Part shown: in pieces, positions 1-8,180 of the stretch
Position numbering within the stretch: position 1 is the first letter of the stretch
Layout of the letters: every line of letters begins with the position of its first letter
From: Schlegelella_A sp036496385
GTDB taxonomy: Bacteria; Pseudomonadota; Gammaproteobacteria; Burkholderiales; Burkholderiaceae_C
NCBI GenBank assembly: GCA_036496385.1
Contig: DASXLD010000011.1
Coordinates: forward strand, 1-35,748
Length of the DNA stretch: 35,748 nucleotides
Reading direction: 5' to 3'
Program-made: the position numbers and the translations under genes
The notes under the pieces: model-generated
What the model was told of the DNA's origin: nothing
What the model saw: only the letters and a program-made list of their open reading frames with translations
Databases searched by the model: none

Positions 1-820
1 CGTCGGCGAGCGGATCGGGATCAGCGCGATGGCCGCGGTGGCACATCAGAGTGCCGCCGGCGCGCTGCGGGTGGTAGTACTCGTGCTCGGGAAAGCCGTA
101 GTCGATCAGGAAGATCGCGCCGCGCTCGAGCCGCTCGCCGAGCGTCGCGACGAACGCCTCGGCCTGCGCGTGCAGCTCGGTGGTGCTGCCGGCAGGAAAC
201 GCGACCTCGACCGGCGGTCGGCTCGCCGTCGGCCGATCGCACCAGGCGAACGGCGTGCCCTCGCCGCGCACGACACCGCGCGCCTGCCACGCGGCGCCGT
301 CGAAATGGAGCAGGTCGACCGGCATCGCATCGAGCACCTCGTTGCCGACGACGACGCCGGCGAACGACTCCGGCAGCGCGTCGAGCCAGCGGACCCGGTC
401 GCCGAACGCCGCGGTCGCCTCGCGCTGACGTTCGCGGAGCGGCGCCGACAGCTCGACGATCGTGTAGCGCCGGATGCGATCGCCGAGCGCATCGAGAAGT
501 CCCGCGGCGAGCGCGCCGCTGCCGGCGCCGAACTCCCAGAGCTCGTCGCTGCCGGCCGCCGCGAGCGCCTGCGCGAGCTGGCGGGCGAGCGCGCGTGCGA
601 ACAGAGGCGAGAGCTCGGGCGCAGTGACGAAGTCGCTGCCCGACCCCGGCATCCGGCCGACGATCGGCCGGCCGCTCGCGTAGTAGCCGAGCCCGGGCGC
701 GTAGAGGGCCATCGCCATGAAGCGGCTGAACGGGATCCAGCCGCCCGCGCGGTCGATGGCCACACCGATCAATCGCGCGAGGGCCGCCGATACACTGCTG
801 TCGTCCAGGCTCTCGCGCAC
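1..820 (-). CDS. MidA-type SAM-dependent methyltransferase, 3' part missing
   Basis: The frame is open to the window edge, so the C-terminus lies outside. The translation carries family landmarks in order: GGWIPFSRFM, then ALYAPGLGYY, then GSDFVTAPELSPLF, and a class I SAM-binding loop, WEFGAGSGAL. Near the edge is GGTLMCHRGHRADPDPL. These identify the bacterial homologues of NDUFAF7/MidA, an arginine methyltransferase needed for mitochondrial complex I assembly; the bacterial substrate is not known. The start is uncertain. GTG at 820 gives a normal-length N-terminus. An ATG at 883 is also in frame but would overlap the divergent ttcA start. A TACAAT -10-like box lies six bases upstream of the GTG. 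Family assignment is firm; function in this organism is inferred. Confidence 0.88.
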   Translation of the reverse strand, partial: MRESLDDSSVSAALARLIGVAIDRAGGWIPFSRFMAMALYAPGLGYYASGRPIVGRMPGSGSDFVTAPELSPLFARALARQLAQALAAAGSDELWEFGAGSGALAAGLLDALGDRIRRYTIVELSAPLRERQREATAAFGDRVRWLDALPESFAGVVVGNEVLDAMPVDLLHFDGAAWQARGVVRGEGTPFAWCDRPTASRPPVEVAFPAGSTTELHAQAEAFVATLGERLERGAIFLIDYGFPEHEYYHPQRAGGTLMCHRGHRADPDPLAD

Positions 821-826
821 CGTCGC

Positions 827-832
827 ATTGTA
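827..832 (-). promoter_or_regulatory. Possible -10 box (TACAAT) before the methyltransferase gene
   Basis: On the minus strand the hexamer TACAAT matches the sigma-70 -10 consensus at five of six positions. It ends six bases before GTG 820, which would leave almost no leader. No convincing -35 box was found at normal spacing, so this is a weak call. Confidence 0.25.
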
Positions 833-838
833 GGAATC

Positions 839-1789
839 GTGCTCCCGACACCTGACGTTCCGGTCGAAGAGAGCGCGCGCCATCGCGCTCCCGCAGGCGT
901 TGCCGGCGAGCCGCGCCGCAAGCTCCCGGTCGAGCTCGCCAAGCTCGCGAAGCGATTGCACCGCCAGGTCGGCCGCGCGATCGCCGATTTCGCGATGATC
1001 GAGAACGGCGACCGCGTCATGGTCTGCGTCTCGGGCGGCAAGGACAGCTATTCGCTGCTCGACATCCTGATCGAGCTGCGGGCGCGTGCGCCGATCGAGT
1101 TCGAGATCGTCGCCGTCAATCTCGACCAGAAGCAGCCCGGCTTTCCGGCCGATGTGCTGCCGCGGTACCTGCGCGAGCGCGGCGTCGAGTTCCGCATCGT
1201 CGAGCAGGACACCTACTCGATCGTCAAGCGTCTCGTCCCCGAAGGGCAGACGATGTGCAGCCTGTGCTCGCGCCTGCGCCGCGGCATCCTCTATCGCGTC
1301 GCCGGCGAGATCGGTGCAACGAAGATCGCGCTCGGCCACCACCGTGACGACATGGTGGCGACGCTGTTCATGAACATGTTCTTCGGCGGCCGGCTGAAGG
1401 CGATGCCCGCCAAGCTCGTCAGCGACGACGGCAAGCACATCGTCATCCGCCCGCTCGCCTACGTCGCCGAGCATGACCTCGCCCGCTGGGCGGCGGAGCG
1501 GCAATTCCCGATCATCCCGTGCACCCTGTGCGGCAGCCAGCAGAACCTGCAGCGCGTTCGCATCGGCGAGATGCTGCGCGGCTGGGAGCGCGAGGACCCG
1601 GGCCGGATCGACCGGATCTTCGACGCGATGGCGCGCGTCGTACCGTCGCATCTCATGGACCGGAGCCTGTTTCCGTTCGCGACGCTGCAGGCGACCGGCG
1701 TCGCCGACGCGGGCGGCGATCGCGCCTTCGACGCCGACGACATCGCCGCGCCGCCACTGGCGCCGGGTCGAGGCGAGCCGGCGCAGTGA
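839..1789 (+). CDS. ttcA: tRNA 2-thiocytidine(32) synthetase TtcA
   Basis: TtcA thiolates C32 of certain tRNAs using ATP and a [4Fe-4S] cluster. The protein has the PP-loop ATP-binding motif SGGKDS at residues 65-70, CSLC at 140-143 and CTLC at 228-231. These cysteine pairs are the cluster region of the family. The typical opening, KLAKRLHRQVGRAIADF, sits near residue 40. The start chosen is GTG 839, which gives 316 residues, close to the 311 of the E. coli enzyme. The same frame stays open far upstream, but that part is antisense to the methyltransferase gene and looks like non-protein sequence. The stop codon overlaps the start of the lipoprotein gene (GTGA), which suggests co-translation. 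Confidence 0.95.
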   Translation: MLPTPDVPVEESARHRAPAGVAGEPRRKLPVELAKLAKRLHRQVGRAIADFAMIENGDRVMVCVSGGKDSYSLLDILIELRARAPIEFEIVAVNLDQKQPGFPADVLPRYLRERGVEFRIVEQDTYSIVKRLVPEGQTMCSLCSRLRRGILYRVAGEIGATKIALGHHRDDMVATLFMNMFFGGRLKAMPAKLVSDDGKHIVIRPLAYVAEHDLARWAAERQFPIIPCTLCGSQQNLQRVRIGEMLRGWEREDPGRIDRIFDAMARVVPSHLMDRSLFPFATLQATGVADAGGDRAFDADDIAAPPLAPGRGEPAQ

Positions 1790-2427
1790 AGACGACCGTC
1801 GCCGTACTCGCCGCCGCGGCACTCGCCGGCTGCGCGTCGCTGAACAGCATCGTCAGCGACGTCTCGAGCTACAGCCACTGGCCGGCGGGGCGCGCAGCCT
1901 CGACCTACGCGTTCGAGCGGCTGCCCTCGCAACAGGCGAATCCGCAGCAGGCCCAGATGCTCGAGGACGCGGCGCGGCTTGCGATCGAGGCGGCGGGTTT
2001 CCATTCGGCCGCCGAAGGTGAGGCGCCCGATGTCACTGTCCAGATCGGCGCCCGCATCACCGCCTACGACCTGTCGCCGTTCGACGATCCGTTCTGGTAC
2101 GGCGGCGCCGGCTACTGGCACCGCCCGTTCGCCTACGGCCGCTACGGCCGGCCGTACGGGGGCCCGTACTGGGGTCCCGGCTGGGGCTACGGCGCCTGGG
2201 GACCGTATTCGTCGTTTCCGGTCTACGAACGCGAGGTCGCGATCCTGATCCGCGACAAGCACAGCAGCGAGCCGCTCTACGAAGCGCGCGCCCGCAGCGA
2301 AGGCAACACCTCCGGTGTCGCCGACGTGCTGCCGGCGATGTTCATTGCCGCGTTGCGCGACTTCCCGAGCGGCAGCGCGTCCAACCCGCACCGGGTCGCG
2401 GTCGAAAAGCCACCGGCGCCGCAGTGA
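1786..2427 (+). CDS. DUF4136-like lipoprotein with a Gly/Tyr-rich segment
   Basis: This is a 213-residue predicted lipoprotein. It starts with GTG overlapping the ttcA stop by four bases. A short basic N-terminus and hydrophobic stretch lead to the lipobox LAGC, with lipidated Cys16. The following region (YAFERLPSQQ, then a segment on Gln-rich residues 49-56, DAARLAIEAAGF, VQIGARI) fits the DUF4136 family, whose role is unknown. Residues 104-142 form an insert very rich in Gly, Tyr, Trp and Pro, then the fold resumes with YEREVAILIRDK. Coupling to ttcA looks like chance operon membership rather than a shared function. The lipoprotein call is secure, the family call likely. Confidence 0.82.
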   Translation: MKTTVAVLAAAALAGCASLNSIVSDVSSYSHWPAGRAASTYAFERLPSQQANPQQAQMLEDAARLAIEAAGFHSAAEGEAPDVTVQIGARITAYDLSPFDDPFWYGGAGYWHRPFAYGRYGRPYGGPYWGPGWGYGAWGPYSSFPVYEREVAILIRDKHSSEPLYEARARSEGNTSGVADVLPAMFIAALRDFPSGSASNPHRVAVEKPPAPQ

Positions 2428-2446
2428 GCGCCGGCGCTAGAGCAGC

Positions 2447-3346
2447 TCAGCCGGCGCTGTCGCCGATCAGCGCCCGCAGGTCGTTGCGGTAGCCGTTCAG
2501 GCGTTTCACCGCCTCGCGCCGCTGGCCAGGGCTCGCCGCGTTGTGGAGCGCGCTCGCGAGTGCGCAGTTGTGCGCCGTGACGCGCTCGGCGTAGGCGCGA
2601 TACGCCTCGCGCGGCGATTGGCCGATCGCGCGCAGGAACGCGCGCACTTGGACAAGCGCCTCGTCGCGGCCCGGATTCGACGTGCGCAGGCGGCGAAAGA
2701 ACGCCAGCGCCTCCTGCTGGCGGGTCTTGCGCTCGCCATCGACGAGCTCGGCGCTATACGGCGAGCTTCGGACCGACTCGACGACGAGCGCGCGCTGGGC
2801 ATCGTCGAGCTTGCCGTAGAGCAGCTCGGCACGATCGACCTCGCGCCGCACCATCGCGCGCTGGCGGCGCTGCGAGCCCTTCTGCAGGTGCTCGTCGGCG
2901 AACTCCTCGTTGGTCTTGGCGAAGCGCTCGTCGATCCGAGTGAACTGCGCCGGCGCGAGCGTGAGCGCGACGTCGGTGATCGCAGGTGCGAGAACCTGCA
3001 GGATCGGATCGAGGCGATCGCGGATCTCGCCCGCCCAGGCACACATCCGCTCCGGCGTCGTGTCGTCGACGGCCTCGGCCTCGGCGCGCGCGAGAAGCTG
3101 CACGTAGTCGGGCAGCTGCGTGCGGCGATGCCAGGCGAGCGCGTCGGCGAGCGCCGTCCGCGCCCGCAACGACTGGGCGTCGTCGAAGTCGACGTAGGCG
3201 TCGAGCCAGCGGAAGGCGATCGCGTCGATCTGGCCGTAGCCGACCTTGACCAGGCTGCAACCACCGAGGGCGAGCACGAGCGCGACGCCGAGCGCCGCGA
3301 TAATCGACGACCGGCCAGCGGGCCGGGGCAACGCGAAAGTCGGCAT
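2447..3346 (-). CDS. DUF6279-like lipoprotein
   Basis: The 299-residue protein has a basic N-terminus, a hydrophobic segment and the lipobox LGGC with Cys30. It is therefore probably anchored in an outer-layer membrane. Just after the cysteine, LVKVGYGQIDAIAFRWLDAYVDFDDAQ is characteristic of the DUF6279 lipoproteins, helical proteins of unknown function common in proteobacteria. The rest is predicted mostly helical and charged, with no enzyme motif visible. ATG 3346 was chosen because an ATG seven codons earlier (3367) would run further into glmU. The chosen ATG overlaps the glmU ATG head to head within a single CATG. Confidence 0.82.
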   Translation of the reverse strand: MPTFALPRPAGRSSIIAALGVALVLALGGCSLVKVGYGQIDAIAFRWLDAYVDFDDAQSLRARTALADALAWHRRTQLPDYVQLLARAEAEAVDDTTPERMCAWAGEIRDRLDPILQVLAPAITDVALTLAPAQFTRIDERFAKTNEEFADEHLQKGSQRRQRAMVRREVDRAELLYGKLDDAQRALVVESVRSSPYSAELVDGERKTRQQEALAFFRRLRTSNPGRDEALVQVRAFLRAIGQSPREAYRAYAERVTAHNCALASALHNAASPGQRREAVKRLNGYRNDLRALIGDSAG

Positions 3347-4718
3347 GGTCTTGAATGTCGTGGTCATGGCGGCCGGGCAGGGAACGCGGATGCGCTCTCA
3401 ACGGCCGAAAGTGCTGCACACGCTCGCCGGGCGCCAACTATTGCAGCATGTTCTCGGCGCCATCGCCGGTCTCGGGGCAACCCGCATCGTCGTCGTCACC
3501 GGCCACGGCGCCGCTGCGGTCGAGCAGAGCGCGCGCGCCCCGGGGATCGCGTTCGTCCGCCAGGAGCCGCAGCTCGGCACCGGCCACGCGCTGCAGCAGG
3601 CGGTGCCCGTCCTCGACGACGACGGCACGACGCTGGTCCTGAACGGCGACGTCCCGCTGGTCGCCGGCGAGACCTTGAAGCGGCTCGTCGCCGCCGCAGG
3701 CGCCGACCGGCTCGCGTTGCTGACGGTCGGGCTCGAGAACCCGCACGGCTACGGCCGTGTCGTCCGCACCGCGAGCGGCGCGATCACCGCGATCGTCGAG
3801 GAAAAGGATGCCTCCGACGACGTTCGCGCGATTCGCGACGTCTACACCGGCGCGATGGCGGCACCGACGCGGGCGCTGAAGCGCTGGCTCGCCGCGCTGC
3901 GCAACGACAACGCCGCCGGCGAGTACTACCTCACCGATGTCGTCGGCCTGGCGGTCGCCGACGGCGTCGCCGTCGTCGGCGTCGCTGCGTACGACGAGAC
4001 GGAAGTGCTCGGCGTCAACAGCCCGGCCCAGCTCGCTGCCCTCGAGCGACGTCTGCAGCACGCCGAGGCGGCACGGCTGATGGCCGCAGGTGTGCGGCTC
4101 GCAGATCCGGCACGGTTCGACGTCCGCGGCGCACTGCGCTGCGGGCGCGACGTCGAGATCGACGTCGGCTGCATCTTCGAAGGCACGGTCGAGCTCGGCG
4201 ACGACGTTCGCGTCGGTGCCCATTGCATGCTCAGGAACGCGCGCATCGCCGCCGGCGCCGTGATCCGCCCGTATACGCACATCGACGGCGAGTCGCTCGG
4301 CGCGACCGTCGGCGAGCGGGCGCTGGTCGGCCCCTATGCGCGGCTGCGCGGCGGCGCCGAGCTCGGCGCCGAGGTCCACGTCGGCAACTTCGTCGAGATC
4401 AAGAACTCGACTCTCGGCGAAGGCGCCAAGGCGAACCACCTCGCCTACCTCGGCGACACGACGGTCGGCGAGCGCGTCAACTTCGGCGCCGGCAGCATCA
4501 CCGCGAACTACGACGGCGCGAACAAGCACCGCACGGTGATCGGCGCCGACGCGCACATCGGCAGCAACTGCGTCCTCGTCGCGCCGGTCGAGATCGGCGC
4601 CCGCGCGACGATCGGCGGCGGCTCGACGATCGCCAAGCAGGCGCCCGCCGGCGAGCTGACGGTCGCGCGCGCGCGGCAGACGACGCTGCGCGGCTGGAAG
4701 AGGCCGGTCAAGCGCTGA
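3345..4718 (+). CDS. glmU: Bifunctional UDP-N-acetylglucosamine pyrophosphorylase / glucosamine-1-phosphate N-acetyltransferase
   Basis: GlmU makes UDP-GlcNAc for peptidoglycan and LPS. It acetylates glucosamine-1-phosphate and then transfers UMP from UTP. The N-terminal uridylyltransferase shows AAGQGTRM at 9-16 and PKVLH at 21-25, with NGDVPLV further on. The C-terminal half has the hexapeptide repeats of a left-handed beta helix. The catalytic acetyltransferase histidine is H365, in NHLAYLGD, matching E. coli His363. GAGSITANYDGANK follows at about residue 388. Length is 457 residues against 456 in E. coli. The start is ATG 3345; TTG 3351 would also fit. The 3' end overlaps the convergent UDG-like gene by 11 bases. 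Confidence 0.97.
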   Translation: MVLNVVVMAAGQGTRMRSQRPKVLHTLAGRQLLQHVLGAIAGLGATRIVVVTGHGAAAVEQSARAPGIAFVRQEPQLGTGHALQQAVPVLDDDGTTLVLNGDVPLVAGETLKRLVAAAGADRLALLTVGLENPHGYGRVVRTASGAITAIVEEKDASDDVRAIRDVYTGAMAAPTRALKRWLAALRNDNAAGEYYLTDVVGLAVADGVAVVGVAAYDETEVLGVNSPAQLAALERRLQHAEAARLMAAGVRLADPARFDVRGALRCGRDVEIDVGCIFEGTVELGDDVRVGAHCMLRNARIAAGAVIRPYTHIDGESLGATVGERALVGPYARLRGGAELGAEVHVGNFVEIKNSTLGEGAKANHLAYLGDTTVGERVNFGAGSITANYDGANKHRTVIGADAHIGSNCVLVAPVEIGARATIGGGSTIAKQAPAGELTVARARQTTLRGWKRPVKR

Positions 4719-5355
4719 GCGCGCCCACGGCGAGGCAGAGATCGGCCCACGCCTTCGCTTTCTCGGCCGGATGGCGGAGCAGGAAGGCGAGCGAGAAGGT
4801 GACGACGACCGGCACGCCGTCGTGCTCATGGACACGGCCGCGCAGGCCACCGAGCGGCGCCGTGGCGCCGAGCAGCGCGGCGGCAGCGGCACGACCGAGA
4901 GCGAGAACACAGCGCGGCCGGACCGCATCGATCGCCGCGCGCAGCGGCGGCGGCCCGATATCGGCGTCCGCGCCGCCAGCGGCCCCGCCGGCGGCGGCGA
5001 CCGTGAAGCAGACGGCGCGGCGCTCGCGGCTCGGCGCGACGAGACCGACGCCGATCGCACGCAGCATGTTCTCGAGCAGCTGCTCCTGTTGCGGGTCGCC
5101 GTCGTCGAGCCGCTCGCTGACGACGAGCCAGTCGGCGGGCGCCAGGCCAGGCATGCGCGGCGGTCCGGGTGCCAGCTCGGCGGCGACACTGGATACCGCG
5201 GGCTCATTCTTCGTCGCTGCGCGCGCGCTCTCAACCGCACCGCGGCCGGCCGGCAATGCCAGCTCCCTCGCCGCGGGTGTCGGTGCGTCTTCCGGCAGCC
5301 AGAGCCGCACGCCCATCTCGCGCAGCATCGCGCGCTGGCGTTCAGTCCAGCGCAT
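4708..5355 (-). CDS. Degenerate uracil-DNA glycosylase-fold protein (family 4-like)
   Basis: This 215-residue protein ends like family 4 uracil-DNA glycosylases: RPRCVLALGRAAAAALLG, LRGRVHEHDGVPVVVT, and then a FLLRHPAEKAKAWADL block. It also keeps ENMLRAIGV, as in the helix after the active site. The catalytic parts are gone. The uracil-binding GEAPG motif aligns with SERLD at 80-84, the HPAYLLR motif reads SLAFLLR at 188-194, and the paired iron-sulfur cysteines are absent (only C116, C149 and C207 remain). An Ala-rich linker fills residues 25-65. The gene is third in the tsaB-rimI operon and overlaps rimI by 14 bases. It is intact and probably translated, but unlikely to remove uracil. A start 21 bases upstream is possible. 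Confidence 0.75.
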   Translation of the reverse strand: MRWTERQRAMLREMGVRLWLPEDAPTPAARELALPAGRGAVESARAATKNEPAVSSVAAELAPGPPRMPGLAPADWLVVSERLDDGDPQQEQLLENMLRAIGVGLVAPSRERRAVCFTVAAAGGAAGGADADIGPPPLRAAIDAVRPRCVLALGRAAAAALLGATAPLGGLRGRVHEHDGVPVVVTFSLAFLLRHPAEKAKAWADLCLAVGALSA

Positions 5356-5842
5356 CGGCCGCCTCGCCTTCGACAACGTCGATGCTCATCACGATCGCGT
5401 CCTCGCGCTGCCCCTCGGGAGCGGGGTAGTAGCCCTTGCGACGGCCGACCGGCGAGAAGCCGAGCCGCCGGTACACCTCGCGTGCCTCGTCGTTGCTCTC
5501 ACGGACCTCGAGCCACAGTCGGTCCGCCTGGCGCATCCGACACAGACGCACCAGCTCGGCGAGCAGGCGGCGGGCGTGGCCGCACCGCCGCGCCGCGGGT
5601 GCGATCGTGATGTTGAGCAGGTGCATCTCGCCGACACCCGGCATCGCGACCAGGTAGCCGACGAGGTCGCCGTCGACATGGTTGAGGGTCCACGCGGCAT
5701 ACCCGGCGACGAGCGAGTCGACGAAGTTGCCGCGTGTCCACGGAAACGCATAGACAGCAAGCTCGAGCTCGAGGACGCCGTCGAGCGACGCGACCGTCAT
5801 CGGCCGCAGCATTGCCAGCGACGGGTCGAGGCGCGCACTCAT
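5342..5842 (-). CDS. rimI: Ribosomal protein bS18 N-alanine acetyltransferase RimI
   Basis: This GNAT-family enzyme acetylates the N-terminal alanine of ribosomal protein S18 using acetyl-CoA. The 166-residue product shows YAFPWTRGNF near the start and the acetyl-CoA-binding block APAARRCGHARRLL. The C-terminal pattern is NDEAREVYRRLGF, followed by GRRKGYYP, both typical of RimI. The start ATG 5842 overlaps the tsaB stop (ATGA). Later in-frame methionines at 5812 and 5797 are possible but lack this coupling. The tsaB-rimI pair is widespread, so the neighbourhood supports the name. Confidence 0.92.
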   Translation of the reverse strand: MSARLDPSLAMLRPMTVASLDGVLELELAVYAFPWTRGNFVDSLVAGYAAWTLNHVDGDLVGYLVAMPGVGEMHLLNITIAPAARRCGHARRLLAELVRLCRMRQADRLWLEVRESNDEAREVYRRLGFSPVGRRKGYYPAPEGQREDAIVMSIDVVEGEAADALD

Positions 5843-6546
5843 GACGAAGCTCTGGCAGACCGCGCCGCGCGTTCCGCCTCCGTCTCGGCGACCTTGTCGC
5901 GCACGTAGAGCGGCAGCGCGAGCGCAGGATCGACGGCGGCGCCATCCCTCCACGCGCTCTCGGCCAAGCGCAGCAATGCAACTGCACTCGGCGCTGCGTC
6001 GGGCACGAGCCTGGCATTGCCGGTTCGAAGGCGAGCGCCGAAAACGCCGATCGCGTTGCCGGCGACGAGCGCCGGCGGCGCGGCACGCCAGCGCACCGCG
6101 AGCGATTCGCAGTCGACGAGCAACGGCGCGACGCGCGTCGTCCAGCGGCCGTCGGCGTGCTCGTACTCGGCGGCGTAGATCTCGTCCATGCGGGCGTCGA
6201 GCAGCGCCCAGACACGCGCGTTCGCGGCGTTACCGCGGGCGTCCTCGGCGACGGCGAGAAGCGTATCGATCGGCAGCACGCGCTTGCCGGCACCGAACGC
6301 CAGGCCCTGCGCGACCGCGCACGCCGTGCGCAGGCCCGTGAACGCGCCCGGGCCGCGGCCGAACGCGATCGCGTCGAGATCGGCGAGCCCGAGGCCGGCC
6401 TCCGCGAGGACCGCGAAAATCGTCGGCAGCAGCGTCGCCGACGCCCGGGCACCGCCGTCGCCGCCGCGAGCGAGCACGCGACCGCCGCTCTGCAGCGCGA
6501 CCGTCATCCGCTCGGTGGAGGTGTCGAAGGCGATCAGCGCCGCCAT
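5839..6546 (-). CDS. tsaB: tRNA threonylcarbamoyladenosine biosynthesis protein TsaB
   Basis: TsaB is the non-catalytic partner of TsaD in the complex that places threonylcarbamate on A37 of ANN-reading tRNAs. The protein starts MAALIAFDTSTERMTVAL, the usual ASKHA-fold opening. It has the family signature FGRGPGAFTGLRTACAVAQGL and then LDARMDEIYAAEY. Length is 235 residues, normal for the family. It is the first gene of the tsaB-rimI-UDG-like operon. A 103-base gap separates it from the divergent dacB and probably holds both promoters. The partner enzyme TsaC/Sua5 is also in this window, about 3.5 kb away. Confidence 0.95.
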   Translation of the reverse strand: MAALIAFDTSTERMTVALQSGGRVLARGGDGGARASATLLPTIFAVLAEAGLGLADLDAIAFGRGPGAFTGLRTACAVAQGLAFGAGKRVLPIDTLLAVAEDARGNAANARVWALLDARMDEIYAAEYEHADGRWTTRVAPLLVDCESLAVRWRAAPPALVAGNAIGVFGARLRTGNARLVPDAAPSAVALLRLAESAWRDGAAVDPALALPLYVRDKVAETEAERAARSARASS

Positions 6547-6649
6547 CGCGATGAGCGCGCCGTGGCGTCGCCGGGAAGTCGCATCGGAACGAGTTTAGCG
6601 GCGCCGCCCACACGCAATCGCCGGCCGATCGCGTGCCATCATCGTCGCC

Positions 6650-8161
6650 ATGCGATCGCCTTCGTCCAGCGCGCTGCGCGCGCGCATCGGCCGTGCCGCC
6701 GCGCTCGCGGCGGCGGCACTGCTCGCCGCGGCCGCCGCGACCGAAGCGGCAAGCGCGCGCGGGTCGACGAGGCCGCCGGCGGGGAGCGAAACGCGCGCGC
6801 TGCCGCGCACCGTCGAGTCGGCGCTCGTGCGCGGCGGCCTGCCGCGCGATGCCATGGTCGCCTGGGTGCAGGAGGTCGACGCGGCACGCCCGCGCCTCGC
6901 CTGGCAGGCCGACAAGGCAGTCAATCCGGCGTCGCTGATGAAGCTTGTCACCACCTTCGCCGGCCTCGAGCTGCTCGGCCCGGCGTACACCTGGTCGACG
7001 CCGGTCTGGCTGCAAGGCACCATCGCCGACGGCGTGCTCACCGGCAACGTCGTCATCAAGGGCAACGGCGATCCCAAGCTCGTCCTCGAACGCCTGTGGC
7101 TGCTGGTGCGCCGGCTGCAACAGGCCGGCATCCGCGAGATCCGCGGCGACATCGTCCTCGACCGCAGCGCCTTCGTTCCCGGTGACATCAACCCGGCCGA
7201 CTTCGACGGCGAACCGCTCAGGCCCTACAACGCCGGCGCCGACGCGCTGCTCCTCAACTACCGCTCGGTGCTGCTGACGTTCACGCCCGATCCCGGACGC
7301 GGCGTGGCGACGATCGCCGTCGATCCGCCGCTCGCCGGCGTCCAGGTCGACGCCAGCGTGCCCATGACGAGCGGCCCGTGCGACGACTGGCGCGGAGCCC
7401 TCAGAGGCGAACTCGACGATCCCCTGCGCATGCACTTCGCGGGCGTGTTCCAGATCGCGTGCGGCGAGAAGGTCTGGCCGATCGCATACGCCGATCCGAA
7501 GAGCTACAACGCGCGTGCCCTCGCCGGCCTCTGGGCCGAAGAAGGCGGCAAGATGAGCGGTAGCGTCCGCGACGGCACCGCGCCGGCGCTGACGCCGAGC
7601 TTCGAGCTGCGCTCGCCGGCGCTCGCCGAGGTCATCCGCGACATCAACAAGCTCAGCAACAACGTGATGGCGCAGCAGCTGTTCCTCACCCTCGCCGCGA
7701 CGCAGCGCGGCACCGGCACGCCGGAAGCGGCGCGCGAGGTCGTGCGCGACTGGCTGAAGAGCCGCGTCGGCAGCGCTGCGAGCGTCGCCGTCATCAGCAA
7801 CGGCTCGGGGCTGTCGCGCGATTCGCGCCTCAGCGCAGCGCTGCTCGGCCGCCTGCTTCAGGCTGCGTGGTCGAGCGCGGTCATGCCGGAACTGATGAGC
7901 TCGCTGCCGGTGGCCGGCATCGACGGCACGCTGCGTCGCGCGAAAGGCGCGCCGGGTCGCGCGCACCTGAAGACCGGATCGCTGCGCGACGTCGTCGGCG
8001 TCGCCGGCTACGTCCTCGCCGATTCGGGCCGGCGCTACGTCGTCGTCGGCATCGTCAACCACGTCAACGCGAACGCGGCGCGGCCGGCGCTCGAGGCGCT
8101 CGCGGAATGGGCGGCGAGCGACGCGCCGGCGCTGTCGCCGACTGGTTCCGATCCGCCCTGA
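6650..8161 (+). CDS. dacB: D-alanyl-D-alanine carboxypeptidase/endopeptidase (PBP4, family S13)
   Basis: DacB trims and cleaves peptidoglycan cross-links in the periplasm. An Ala-rich signal peptide covers about residues 1-37. The three penicillin-binding motifs are present: SLMK at 95-98 with the nucleophilic Ser95, SNN at 336-338, and KTG at 441-443. The large insert between the first two motifs is typical of class C PBPs. Additional landmarks are GNGDPKL at 138-144 and YNAGADALLLNY at 193-204. Length is 503 residues. The gene is divergent from tsaB and ends 19 bases before the convergent SGNH lipoprotein gene. Confidence 0.95.
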   Translation: MRSPSSSALRARIGRAAALAAAALLAAAAATEAASARGSTRPPAGSETRALPRTVESALVRGGLPRDAMVAWVQEVDAARPRLAWQADKAVNPASLMKLVTTFAGLELLGPAYTWSTPVWLQGTIADGVLTGNVVIKGNGDPKLVLERLWLLVRRLQQAGIREIRGDIVLDRSAFVPGDINPADFDGEPLRPYNAGADALLLNYRSVLLTFTPDPGRGVATIAVDPPLAGVQVDASVPMTSGPCDDWRGALRGELDDPLRMHFAGVFQIACGEKVWPIAYADPKSYNARALAGLWAEEGGKMSGSVRDGTAPALTPSFELRSPALAEVIRDINKLSNNVMAQQLFLTLAATQRGTGTPEAAREVVRDWLKSRVGSAASVAVISNGSGLSRDSRLSAALLGRLLQAAWSSAVMPELMSSLPVAGIDGTLRRAKGAPGRAHLKTGSLRDVVGVAGYVLADSGRRYVVVGIVNHVNANAARPALEALAEWAASDAPALSPTGSDPP

Positions 8162-8180
8162 CCGCTGCTGTGCCCTCGGA

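Noticed and set aside
29..838. N-terminal extension of the ttcA frame by about 270 codons
   Set aside because: It is antisense to the methyltransferase gene and reads as Arg/Ala/Glu-rich sequence without any domain. TtcA homologues begin near GTG 839.
4708..5355. Calling this gene a functional uracil-DNA glycosylase
   Set aside because: Catalytic and iron-sulfur residues of the family are missing, so only the fold assignment is supported.
2543..5908. A 1121-codon plus-strand frame across the lipoprotein, glmU and UDG-like genes
   Set aside because: High GC leaves long open frames on the wrong strand or phase. The translation is Arg-rich and glmU is read in another frame.
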